From NCBI GenBank assembly GCA_047345645.1, contig JBLEFH010000002.1: 64,000 bases of DNA. One strand, 5' to 3'. The notes under the pieces are model-generated. The model was not told the origin of the DNA, made no database searches, and saw only the letters and a list, made by a program, of their open reading frames with translations. A program made the position numbers and the translations under genes. The DNA comes from JBLEFH01 sp047345645. Its GTDB lineage: Bacteria > Pseudomonadota > Alphaproteobacteria > Rhodobacterales > Rhodobacteraceae. This document shows, piece after piece, positions 17,035 to 25,737 of this stretch (positions are counted from its first letter, which is position 1; every line of letters begins with the position of its first letter).

Positions 17035-19275
17035 ATGGCCGACCTGCTTCTCGAACTCTTCTCCGAGGAAATCCCGGCGCGGATGCAAAACGACGCCGCC
17101 GAGGCGCTGAAAAAGCTGATGACGAACGGGCTGGTCGAGGCGGGTCTGACCTACGGCTCCGCCGCCGCCTTCGCCACGCCGCGCCGCCTGACGCTGACGG
17201 TCGAGGGCCTTCTGGAGCGCTCGCCGGAGCTGCGGGAGGAACGCAAAGGCCCGCGCACCGATGCGCCGGAAAAGGCACTGGAAGGCTTCCTGCGCTCGAC
17301 GGGTCTGACCAAGGACCAACTTGAGGTGCGGGACGACAAAAAGGGGCAGGTCTATTTCGCCAGCATTGTGAAGGAAGGCCGCGACGCGCCTGAGATCATT
17401 GCCGAAACTCTTGAGACGACCATCCGCAATTTCCCCTGGCCGAAATCTATGCGGTGGGGGACCGGGAGCCTTCGCTGGGTGCGCCCGCTCCATTCGATCC
17501 TCTGCATCCTGTCGGGTGAAGAGGGTGCGGAGGTGGTGCCCTTCGAGATCGACGGGATCATCGCAGGTAACATCACACGCGGCCACCGATTCATGGCGCC
17601 GGATGCGTTTTCCGTCACGAATTTCGAGGATTACGAGGCGAAGCTCAAGCGCGCCCATGTCCTGCTGCGCGCCGATGACCGCGCCGAGCGCATCCGCGCC
17701 GAGGCCGAAAATCTCGCCTTCGCCCAAGGCGGCGAGCTGGTGGAGGATCGCGGGCTGCTCACCGAAGTCGCGGGCCTTGTCGAATGGCCGGTCCCGCTCA
17801 TCGGTAAGATCGAGGACCGCTTTCTGACGCTCCCCCCCGAGGTGCTGCAAACCTCGATGAAGGAACACCAGAAATTCTTCTCCGTCAAAAAGGGCGGCCA
17901 AATCACCCACTACATCACCGTCGCCAACCGCGAGACGAGCGACGGCGGCGCGACCATTCTGGCGGGCAACGCCAAGGTCCTCGCCGCCCGCCTCTCCGAC
18001 GCGCTGTTCTTCTGGGAAAACGACCTGCGGGTCGCCAAGGCGGGCATGGGCGACTGGCTGAAAAAGCTGGAAAATGTGACCTTCCACAACAAACTCGGCA
18101 CGCAGGCCGCGCGGATCGCCCGCATCGCCGCACTCGCCGAAGAGATTGCGCCGCTGGTCGGGGCGGACCCGGCCGAGGCGCGCCGCGCGGCAGAGATCGC
18201 CAAGGCGGATCTGTCCTCGGAAATGGTCTATGAATTCCCCGAATTGCAGGGGCTTATGGGCCGCTATTACGCGGAGCAAGCGGGCGAGACGCCCGACGTC
18301 GCCGCCGCCGCCGAAGGTCATTACGCACCGCTCGGCCCAAATGACGCCGTGCCAACTGCCCCCGTGACCATCGCCGTCGCCCTCGCCGACAAGATCGACC
18401 TGCTCACCGGCTTCTGGGCGATTGACGAGAAACCGACCGGGAGCAAAGACCCGTTCGCGCTTCGACGGGCGGCTCTTGGGGCGATCCGGACGGTGTTGGG
18501 GAACGATATAAACGTCGAACTATCTGATGTGCTGCTGCGCCATATTGCGACGAATTTCGGGAGCATGAAGACCCATCAAGATATAGGCGACTCTGATTTG
18601 GCTGACGCGAAAGCTGAGTTGGATATGCTATCCAAATACAACCTTCTATCTGAAGGCGGCTTACAGCGTTTCAAGGAAATGCAGCAGAGCGTTGACGAAG
18701 GGCGAATGCAGCAAGTCATCGATGCTCTTGTTGAAGATCGAGATCGGACCACGGACCTCCTCGCCTTCATCGCCGACCGCCTCAAAGTCCACCTCAAATC
18801 CGAGGGCATCCGCCACGACGTGATCGACGCCTGTTTTGCGCTCGACGGTCAGGACGATCTGGTCCTGCTCACCGCGCGGGCACGGGCGCTGCAGGCACTG
18901 GTGGACTCGGAGAACGGGGAAAATCTGCTGCAAGGCTATCGCCGCGCCGTGAATATCCTCACCGCCGAGGAGAAGAAGGACGGGGTCGAATATTCCCTCG
19001 CGCCGGAGTCGAAACTCTTTGAAAATGATGCCGAAAAGGCGCTGTTCGCGGCGCTTCAGAAGGCCGAAGCGGACCTCAAACCGATCCTCGCAAACGCCGA
19101 TTTCGCCGCCGCGATGGAGGTGCTGGCCTCGCTCCGCGCGCCGATTGACCAATTTTTCGAGGACACGCAGGTCAACGCGCCGGTCGAGGCCGTGCGCCGC
19201 AACCGGTTGTGTTTGCTCAATGAAATCCGCGACGTGATGCACCGCGTCGCCATGTTCGGCAAGCTGGAGGGCTGA
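17035..19275 (+). CDS. glyS: Glycyl-tRNA synthetase beta subunit, with a low-GC insertion
   Basis: The tRNA-binding subunit of GlyRS. The N-terminal ADLLLELFSEEIPARMQ and GTGSLRWVRPLHSI, the central DPFALRRAALG, and the C-terminal RNRLCLLNEIRDVMHRVA segments are all characteristic. At 746 residues it is longer than the usual 690 or so. The extra length, about 50 residues, lies between about residues 488 and 570, in DNA that drops to 45-50% GC from about 65% on either side. The reading frame is intact. It starts 2 nt after the upstream gene and its stop overlaps the next start. Confidence 0.93.
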   Translation: MADLLLELFSEEIPARMQNDAAEALKKLMTNGLVEAGLTYGSAAAFATPRRLTLTVEGLLERSPELREERKGPRTDAPEKALEGFLRSTGLTKDQLEVRDDKKGQVYFASIVKEGRDAPEIIAETLETTIRNFPWPKSMRWGTGSLRWVRPLHSILCILSGEEGAEVVPFEIDGIIAGNITRGHRFMAPDAFSVTNFEDYEAKLKRAHVLLRADDRAERIRAEAENLAFAQGGELVEDRGLLTEVAGLVEWPVPLIGKIEDRFLTLPPEVLQTSMKEHQKFFSVKKGGQITHYITVANRETSDGGATILAGNAKVLAARLSDALFFWENDLRVAKAGMGDWLKKLENVTFHNKLGTQAARIARIAALAEEIAPLVGADPAEARRAAEIAKADLSSEMVYEFPELQGLMGRYYAEQAGETPDVAAAAEGHYAPLGPNDAVPTAPVTIAVALADKIDLLTGFWAIDEKPTGSKDPFALRRAALGAIRTVLGNDINVELSDVLLRHIATNFGSMKTHQDIGDSDLADAKAELDMLSKYNLLSEGGLQRFKEMQQSVDEGRMQQVIDALVEDRDRTTDLLAFIADRLKVHLKSEGIRHDVIDACFALDGQDDLVLLTARARALQALVDSENGENLLQGYRRAVNILTAEEKKDGVEYSLAPESKLFENDAEKALFAALQKAEADLKPILANADFAAAMEVLASLRAPIDQFFEDTQVNAPVEAVRRNRLCLLNEIRDVMHRVAMFGKLEG

Positions 19276-21689
19276 TGGCAGACACCCGGCATATCCACGG
19301 CGCGGGCATTCTCGATGCCCATTATGGGGAGCGCGCGGTCAACCTCTCGCGGCTCGATGCGCTGGATTTGCCGGTGCCTGCGGCGCTGGCGCTCCCGCCC
19401 GAGCGGGTGAAGGCGCTGGCCGAGGGCGCGGAATTTACCAAGACGGAGCAGGATTTCGTCGCCGCCCATCCGGTCTCGCTCCGCTCGTCGCCGCAAAAAT
19501 CGGTTTGGGGCGGGGCCGCGTCGATCCATTTTCTCGGCGTGACGGAGGACAGTGTTGCGGGCAATCCCGAGGCGGCGGACCGCTATGCGACGCTGGTGCA
19601 GGGTTTTGCCATCGTCGCCGAGGGGCTGGATGCGGAGGATTTCGAGGACGCGGCCAGTCTCAAAGAGGTGCTGGCGATCTATGAGGATGAGGTCGGCGAG
19701 CCGTTCCCGCAGACCGCCGAGGCGCAGCTTCGGGCCGCGATCAAGGCGATGCTGTCCCGTTGGGAAAGCACCTCGGCGCGGATGCTGCGGATGGCCAAAG
19801 GCGCGCCGGAGGATGCCGGGCTTGGCCTCGTCATGCAGCGCTCCATGGCCGCCGCGCTTGGCGGTGAGGTCCAGATGATCGCGCCGCTGACCGGGGAGCA
19901 TTTGCTGAATGGCGCGCTCACGGGGCCGGGCGGCGATCTCAAGGCCGACGCACTGCCCGACACCATTCGCCACCGTCTCGAAGAGGTCGATCAGGCCACG
20001 TCGGAGCGTTATGGCGACCATTTTTGTTTTGATATTCTGGTCGAGGATGACCGGCTCTGGCTCATCAACATGGCTCCGGCCAAACGCGGGCCGCGCGCGG
20101 TGATCCGCACGCTGGTGGATCTCGCCAAGGCGGGGCGGATCAGCAAGGCCGAGGCGATCCAGCGCGCCGATATTCAGAGCCTGCTGGCGCATCTGCACCG
20201 CTCCATCGCGCCGGAGGCCAGGCGCGACCCGATTTCCAGAGGGCTCGGCGCGTCGCCCGGTGCGGCGAGCGGGCCGATTGTGTTTTCGGCGGAAGCGGCG
20301 ATTGCGGCCCATGCGGGCGGCAATCCGGCGATTTTGGTGAAAACCGAGACGAGTTCCACCGATGTGCGCGGGATGCACGCCGCGGCGGGTGTTTTGACGG
20401 CGAAGGGCGGGATGAGCGGCCATGCGGCGGTGATCGCCCGCGGTCTTGGCCTGCCTTGCGTGGTCGGGGCCGGGCATCTGGTGATCGACGAGGCCAAGCG
20501 GGTGATGACTACGCGCGATGGCCGGGCGTTCCGCGAGGGCGACATCATCACCATCGACGGCAGTTCTGGCGATGTGCTGGCGGGCGATGTGCCGATGCTG
20601 CAAGCGGAAATGGGCGGCGCGCTCGCGACTCTGCTCGACTGGGCGGACCAGACCCGCGACATCAAGATCCGCGCCAATGCCGACACACCGGATGATGCGC
20701 GTGTCGCCCGCGATTTCCGCGTCGATGGGATCGGGCTGTGCCGCACGGAGCATATGTTCTTCACCGAAGGACGGCTCTCGGTGATGCGCGCGATGATCTT
20801 GGCGACGGATGAGGCGGAGCGCAACAAGGCGCTGGCCTCGCTCCTGCCGATGCAGCGCGAGGATTTCATTGAGCTTTTCGAGATTATGGCGGGGCTTCCC
20901 GTGACGATCCGTCTGCTCGATCCTCCGCTCCATGAGTTCCTGCCGCGCGGTGAGGCGGAGTTCAACTGGCTCGGCCGCCGCCTTGGCGAGGACCCCGAAG
21001 TGCTGCGCGACCGGGCCGAAACCATGCGCGAGGTCAACCCGATGCTCGGCAAGCGCGGTGTGCGCGTCGGCGTGACCATGCCCGAGATTTACGCCATGCA
21101 GGCCCGCGCGATTTTTGAAGCCGCGAATGAGATTTCCAAGCGCGGGATGAAGGCCGTGGTGCCCGAAATCATGATCCCGCTCGTCTCCGCGCATCGCGAG
21201 GTGGACCTCGTCTCGTCCTGGATCGAGAAGATCGCGGGCGAGGTGGAGGCGGAATATGGTGAGGTGCCGGAATACCGTCTCGGCGTGATGCTGGAGACAC
21301 CGCGCGCGGCGCTCCGGGCCGGGGATCTGGCCGATAGCTGCGCGTTCCTCTCCTTCGGCACCAACGATCTGACGCAAATGACCTACGGTCTCTCGCGCGA
21401 CGATGCGGGCAGCTTCATGCGCGACTACGTCAATCTCGGCGTTTATGATGAGGACCCGTTCCTGCGGCTCGACGAGCATGGGGTGGGCGAACTTCTGACT
21501 CTTGCAACCGAGCGCGGGCGCGAGCGCAACCCCAACCTGTCGCTCGGCATTTGCGGGGAGCATGGTGGCGATCCGCAATCTATTCGGTTCTGCCGGAAAA
21601 TCGGCCTCGATTATGTGAGCTGCTCGCCATACCGCGTGGCCGTCGCCCGTCTCGCCGCCGCGCAAGCGGCCCTTGGCGATGACGCTTGA
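19275..21689 (+). CDS. Pyruvate phosphate dikinase-like PEP-utilising protein
   Basis: An 804-residue protein with the PPDK domain order. The swivelling phosphohistidine domain is intact (GGMSGHAAVIARGLGLPCVVG, His383) and so is the C-terminal PEP/pyruvate barrel (GICGEHGGDP, Cys760; ETPRAALRA; GTNDLTQMTYG). The N-terminal ATP-grasp part is shorter and diverged: the usual SVRSGA..MPGM loop reads LRSSPQKSVWGG. It may therefore not be a true dikinase. It starts inside the glyS stop and overlaps the MeaB-like gene, so all are co-translated. Confidence 0.75.
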   Translation: MADTRHIHGAGILDAHYGERAVNLSRLDALDLPVPAALALPPERVKALAEGAEFTKTEQDFVAAHPVSLRSSPQKSVWGGAASIHFLGVTEDSVAGNPEAADRYATLVQGFAIVAEGLDAEDFEDAASLKEVLAIYEDEVGEPFPQTAEAQLRAAIKAMLSRWESTSARMLRMAKGAPEDAGLGLVMQRSMAAALGGEVQMIAPLTGEHLLNGALTGPGGDLKADALPDTIRHRLEEVDQATSERYGDHFCFDILVEDDRLWLINMAPAKRGPRAVIRTLVDLAKAGRISKAEAIQRADIQSLLAHLHRSIAPEARRDPISRGLGASPGAASGPIVFSAEAAIAAHAGGNPAILVKTETSSTDVRGMHAAAGVLTAKGGMSGHAAVIARGLGLPCVVGAGHLVIDEAKRVMTTRDGRAFREGDIITIDGSSGDVLAGDVPMLQAEMGGALATLLDWADQTRDIKIRANADTPDDARVARDFRVDGIGLCRTEHMFFTEGRLSVMRAMILATDEAERNKALASLLPMQREDFIELFEIMAGLPVTIRLLDPPLHEFLPRGEAEFNWLGRRLGEDPEVLRDRAETMREVNPMLGKRGVRVGVTMPEIYAMQARAIFEAANEISKRGMKAVVPEIMIPLVSAHREVDLVSSWIEKIAGEVEAEYGEVPEYRLGVMLETPRAALRAGDLADSCAFLSFGTNDLTQMTYGLSRDDAGSFMRDYVNLGVYDEDPFLRLDEHGVGELLTLATERGRERNPNLSLGICGEHGGDPQSIRFCRKIGLDYVSCSPYRVAVARLAAAQAALGDDA

Positions 21690-22584
21690 GGCTCTGCGCC
21701 AGGGCGGCAAGGCGGCGCTCGCCCGCGCGCTCGCGCAGATGGAGGCGGACCCGGACAGCGATGCGGTGCTTGCCCTGCTCGACGAGGCGTTCGCGAACCC
21801 CAAAGGCTATGCACTGGGCCTGACCGGCCCGCCCGGCGTTGGCAAATCCACCCTGACCGGCGCCTTCCTGCGGGCGCTGCGCAAGACCGGGCAAAGCGTC
21901 GGCGTGATCGCGGTGGACCCGTCCTCGCGCAATTCCGGCGGTGCGCTTTTGGGCGACCGGACGCGGATCGAGCATGACCCGGACGACCAGCAGGTCTTCA
22001 TGCGCTCCATGGCCGCGCGCACCCGGCTTGGCGGCGTCTCGGACCTCACGTTTCCCGCCATGGTGCTGATGCGCGCGCTTTTCGATGTGGTGATTATCGA
22101 GACGGTCGGCGTCGGTCAGTCGGAAACCGACATCGCGGATCACGCGGACCTCATCGTCTTTTGCGCTCAGCCCGGCTCCGGCGATGCGCTGCAATTCATG
22201 AAGGCGGGCGTGATGGAAATCCCCGACCATGTGCTCGTGACCAAGGGCGACATGGGCCGCATCGCCGAGCGCGCGGCGGTCGATCTGCGCGGCGCGCTGT
22301 CGCTCACCTTGCGCGGCACCCCGCCCGGCGTCTCCGTTGTCTCCGCCGAAACCGGGCAGGGGATCGACGCCGCACTCGGCGATATCGCGACACTGGCGGG
22401 CCAGATCATCGACACCGAACGGCGCAGCAAACAGGCCGAGATCTGGCTCCGCGCGCAGCTTCGCGAGGCGGGCGGTGATGCTGCGATTCGAGCCTTCGAT
22501 CTTCGCAGTTGCAGCAAGGAAGGCGTCTTCTCGTCGCGGTCCCGCTGGAGTAGGCGAATTCTTGCGCATTTTTCCATTCCCTGA
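21679..22584 (+). CDS. MeaB/ArgK-type G3E GTPase
   Basis: A 301-residue P-loop GTPase. Walker A GPPGVGKST near residue 49, then VDPSSRNSGGALLGDRTR, ETVGVGQSE (switch/Walker B) and the base-specificity motif VTKGD are present. Relatives escort methylmalonyl-CoA mutase and protect its B12 cofactor. No mutase gene is nearby, and the overlap with the PPDK-like gene suggests a different local role. The last 40 or so residues (from FDLRSCSKEG) do not resemble the helical dimerisation tail of the family, so the C-terminus may be altered. ATG was preferred over a TTG two codons earlier. Confidence 0.78.
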   Translation: MTLEALRQGGKAALARALAQMEADPDSDAVLALLDEAFANPKGYALGLTGPPGVGKSTLTGAFLRALRKTGQSVGVIAVDPSSRNSGGALLGDRTRIEHDPDDQQVFMRSMAARTRLGGVSDLTFPAMVLMRALFDVVIIETVGVGQSETDIADHADLIVFCAQPGSGDALQFMKAGVMEIPDHVLVTKGDMGRIAERAAVDLRGALSLTLRGTPPGVSVVSAETGQGIDAALGDIATLAGQIIDTERRSKQAEIWLRAQLREAGGDAAIRAFDLRSCSKEGVFSSRSRWSRRILAHFSIP

Positions 22585-22806
22585 AAATCAATACGAATCA
22601 GCGTGTTGATCGGTGACGTTCAAGTCGCGTAATGTGGTTCCCAAAACGGGCATCACAAAATCAGGCACGCATCAGTGGACTTTCATTCCCGATTTTATAA
22701 AACCCGCCGCAACGCCGGGCCGCAGCATGTGTGTCCAAAAACGAGGGGCCGAAACGCAGAACGTTGAGCGGCCCTGACGAGCAAGACTGACGTGACGAGA
22801 CGAGAT
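22585..22806. other. Intergenic stretch without a recognised gene
   Basis: A 222-bp leader upstream of the cell-wall hydrolase. I see no ORF with a ribosome site, no tRNA-like fold and no convincing hexamer pair. It presumably contains the hydrolase promoter. Confidence 0.4.
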
Positions 22807-23388
22807 ATGAAGCACCTGACGAAACTGATCGCCGCTGCCACCATCGCTGTGAGCAGCTTTGCCGGAGCCGCCAACGCCAATGTGGACGGCGACAAGGGCG
22901 AGCCGAAACCCTTCATGCTGAAGGTCGGCGCCGCGCTGACGCCGCAAACGGCGGTCATTCCCTTCGCCGCTGCGAAAGACACGCAGATTATGAAGGTCGG
23001 CGGCTCGGATCTCCAGTGCCTCACCGAAGCGCTCTATTTTGAAGCCCGCGGCGAGAGCGAGCGCGGCCAGATGGCGGTCGCCGAGGTCATTATCAACCGC
23101 GCACGGTCGGGGAAGTTCCCGAATTCGATCTGCGGCGTCGTCAATCAGGGCGTGAGCAACGGCAAATATCGTTGCCAGTTCAGCTATAAATGCGATGGCC
23201 GGTCGGACTCGATGGGCAATCGCAGCATGGTGAGCCGCCTCAACGCGCTGGCAAACCGGATGCTCAGCTCCGGCGGCGCAGGCATCACCGGCGGGGCGAC
23301 CTACTACCACACCACCGCCGTGCGCCCGAGCTGGTCGCGCCGCCTGACCCGCACCACGCAGGTCGGCCCGCACCTCTTCTACCGTTAA
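22807..23388 (+). CDS. Cell-wall hydrolase, SleB-like
   Basis: A 193-residue exported protein with a signal peptide (about 1-25, ending ANA) and a C-terminal hydrolase domain of the SleB/CwlJ type (Hydrolase_2). The motif ALYFEARGES with its catalytic Glu near residue 81, then AVAEVIINR, CQFSYKCDG and the closing GATYYHTTAVRPSW, define the family, which cleaves peptidoglycan glycan strands. It is followed by its own terminator and converges with nadB. Its target during growth or division cannot be told. Confidence 0.85.
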   Translation: MKHLTKLIAAATIAVSSFAGAANANVDGDKGEPKPFMLKVGAALTPQTAVIPFAAAKDTQIMKVGGSDLQCLTEALYFEARGESERGQMAVAEVIINRARSGKFPNSICGVVNQGVSNGKYRCQFSYKCDGRSDSMGNRSMVSRLNALANRMLSSGGAGITGGATYYHTTAVRPSWSRRLTRTTQVGPHLFYR

Positions 23389-23392
23389 GAGA

Positions 23393-23414
23393 AAGCCCGC
23401 TTCGGCGGGTTTTT
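23393..23414 (+). terminator. Rho-independent terminator of the cell-wall hydrolase gene
   Basis: CCCGC-TTCG-GCGGG followed by TTTTT lies 7 nt after the stop. The compact UUCG-type tetraloop and T-run make it a strong terminator. Confidence 0.85.
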
Positions 23415-23436
23415 CGTTGGAATTGAACGCCGCGCG

Positions 23437-25026
23437 TCAGCTTTGACGGGCGGCGTTTCTGATCTCCAGAGCCTCAATGAGCGTGATTTCCGAGCGGGTC
23501 GCCATGGCCGCATCCGTCTCCGGGAAGTCGCGCCGGTAATGCCCGCCGCGCGATTCCTCGCGTTTGAGCGCCGCCGCCGCGACCAGCGTGGCCGCCTGAC
23601 ACATATTGAGGAAGGGGCGGGAGGCGGGCGCGGCAACCTCTTCGAGCAGGGCAATTTCGCGCAAAGCCCGGCGCAGGCCGTCTGCGTCCCGCACAACGCC
23701 CACATGGTCCGACATGATCGCCCGCAGCTTGGCGACCGCCTCGGGCGGCGTGCTCAACCCCGGCCCGGTCTGGCGCGACTGCGGGACGGGAGGCAGATCC
23801 AGCGCGGGCCGTTCGCGGAAGGATTCCAGCCCCGAAATATCCTCCGCCACCCGCGCGCCAAAGACCGCCGCTTCGAGCAGGGAGTTGGAGGCAAGCCGGT
23901 TCGCACCATGCAGGCCTGTAGAGGAAATCTCCCCCGCAACCCAAAGGCTTGGCAGGGAACTGCGGCCCCAATCGTCGCATTTCACGCCGCCCATATGGAA
24001 ATGCTGGGCGGGCCGGACGGGGATCGGCTCGCGCACCGGGTCGATCCCGGCTTCACGGCAATATTGCGCAACGGTCGGGAACTCCTCGAAAATATGCGCA
24101 CCGATGGCGGCGCGGGTGTCGAGAAAGGCTTGTCCCGTCTTGTTTTTGGCGAAGATCGCGCGGGCGACGATGTCGCGCGGTGCCAACTCGCCATCAGGGT
24201 GGTCGTCAAAGACGAAGCGGTGGCCGGTCTCGTCGATCAGCGTCGCGCCATGGCCGCGCAGCGCTTCTGTGGCGAGCGGCGCAGGGTCGCGTTCGGTCGC
24301 GATGGCTGTGGGGTGGAATTGCACGAATTCCGCATCGGCGATGATCGCGCCCGCGCGGGCGGCCATGCCGAGGCCCTGACCCCGGATGCGGCTTGGATTG
24401 GTCGTGACCGCATAGAGCGAGCCGAGGCCGCCCGTCGCCAGCACCGTCGCACGGGCGCGGAAATGAAGGGGCAGGCCGTAAGGGTCACTCACGCGGCGCG
24501 CGAAACAGCCGGTGACGCGGCCATCCTCGACGCAGATATCGTCGGCGATCACGCCCTCGACGATGCGGATGGAGGGCGTTTTGCGCACGCCGTCGATCAC
24601 AGCCTCCATGATCGCCCGGCCCGCGCCGTCTCCTAGGACGCGGATCACACGAGCCACGCCATGCGCTGCTTCCTGGCTCTTGAGGAGCGCCCCCGTCTCG
24701 TCGCGGTCGAAAGGCGTGCCGAGGGCGAGCAGGTCGTCAATCGTCTCCTGCGCCGCGCCGGTCACCAGCTTGGCGATCTCCGCGTCCACCGTTCCGGCAC
24801 CGGCGGCGACGGTGTCGGCGGCGTGGTTCGCCGGATCATCCTCGCCAATCGCCGCGGCAATGCCGCCTTGCGCCCAGGCCGAGGAGGCCCCCACACCGAG
24901 TTTTTCGGGCGAGATCACGGTCACGGGGATCGGCGCGAGTTTCAGCGCCGTGAAGAGGCCCGCCAGACCCGCGCCGATAATCAGAATCCCGCCGCAATCG
25001 AAGATGTTATCCGCCGCGTCCTGCAT
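23437..25026 (-). CDS. nadB: L-aspartate oxidase
   Basis: FAD enzyme that oxidises aspartate to iminoaspartate for quinolinate synthesis. The 529-residue protein has the dinucleotide fold GAGLAGLFTALKL near residue 18, SSAWAQGGIAAA, the catalytic Arg region TEALRGHGATLID and HFHMGGVKCDDWGRSS. The C-terminal helical domain is complete. It is the last gene of a leftward group nadA-CAP-nadB that supplies the product used by NadA. Confidence 0.94.
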   Translation of the reverse strand: MQDAADNIFDCGGILIIGAGLAGLFTALKLAPIPVTVISPEKLGVGASSAWAQGGIAAAIGEDDPANHAADTVAAGAGTVDAEIAKLVTGAAQETIDDLLALGTPFDRDETGALLKSQEAAHGVARVIRVLGDGAGRAIMEAVIDGVRKTPSIRIVEGVIADDICVEDGRVTGCFARRVSDPYGLPLHFRARATVLATGGLGSLYAVTTNPSRIRGQGLGMAARAGAIIADAEFVQFHPTAIATERDPAPLATEALRGHGATLIDETGHRFVFDDHPDGELAPRDIVARAIFAKNKTGQAFLDTRAAIGAHIFEEFPTVAQYCREAGIDPVREPIPVRPAQHFHMGGVKCDDWGRSSLPSLWVAGEISSTGLHGANRLASNSLLEAAVFGARVAEDISGLESFRERPALDLPPVPQSRQTGPGLSTPPEAVAKLRAIMSDHVGVVRDADGLRRALREIALLEEVAAPASRPFLNMCQAATLVAAAALKREESRGGHYRRDFPETDAAMATRSEITLIEALEIRNAARQS

Positions 25027-25107
25027 GGGGTGCCTCCCTTGGAAAGATCAGCACGATACTGCATTCGCGGCGGAGCGCGTCAAGCGCGCGGCGCGCCTCT
25101 CAGCGGC

Positions 25108-25737
25108 TCAATTGGAGAAAGTTTGCGCCAGATAGACATCCCCGCAAAATTCCGCCTGTGTCTGCGGCTGGAAGCCTGCGCCCATGCGGCGATAGGTCGG
25201 ATTCATGATGTTCTTGCGGTGGCCCGGCGAGCGCATCCATTGCGCGACCACGGTGCGCGCCATGCTCTCATAGCTATGGGCCGCCACCGCGCCGCCGCCG
25301 ACGAATTCGAGACGGCATTGCGGCTCGTTCCGGGTGATCACCGGCTTGCCGCGCATGTCATAGACAAAATTCTTCGCGATATTCTCCGCGAAATGGCCGT
25401 TCAGCCCCACCTTGTCCATCCGCTGCTGCGGCGTGCGCTCGGAGCGCGCTGTGGTGTTGTGGTTCATCCGCCGGTCGCGGGCCATGTTGCGCGCCTGCAT
25501 CTGCGCCGCGCGGGCCAGCTTGCCATCGGCAGAGAGCGGCGACAGGCCAGCCGCACGGCGGGCCTTGTTGGTTTCCTTGAGCACCAGCGCCGTGAAGCGC
25601 TGCGCATCGGGGTTCGATTTGGTCAGTTCGGTGGATGTTGCAGGCGTGGTGGGCGCCGTATCGTCAGGGAAAGGAACATCCTTCGGCGCGCAACCCCATA
25701 GGGCCAGCGCCGCCAGAGCACAGATTGTAAAACGCAT
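25108..25737 (-). CDS. CAP-domain (SCP-like) lipoprotein
   Basis: A 209-residue protein with a lipobox ending at Cys16 (ALWGC), a Thr/Pro-rich linker and a CAP domain from about residue 48. The domain shows NKARRAAGLSPLSADGKLARAAQMQARNMA, the AENIA segment and the SPGHRKNIMNPTYRRMG signature. CAP proteins are extracytoplasmic and of mostly unknown activity in bacteria. The gene starts at the base after the nadA stop and lies between two NAD-synthesis genes. Confidence 0.88.
   Translation of the reverse strand: MRFTICALAALALWGCAPKDVPFPDDTAPTTPATSTELTKSNPDAQRFTALVLKETNKARRAAGLSPLSADGKLARAAQMQARNMARDRRMNHNTTARSERTPQQRMDKVGLNGHFAENIAKNFVYDMRGKPVITRNEPQCRLEFVGGGAVAAHSYESMARTVVAQWMRSPGHRKNIMNPTYRRMGAGFQPQTQAEFCGDVYLAQTFSN

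Noticed and set aside
19056..21803. A 915-residue ORF antisense to the PPDK-like gene
   Set aside because: Long antisense frames are common in GC-rich DNA. It has a biased His/Arg-rich composition and no family match, and it fully overlaps a well-supported gene.
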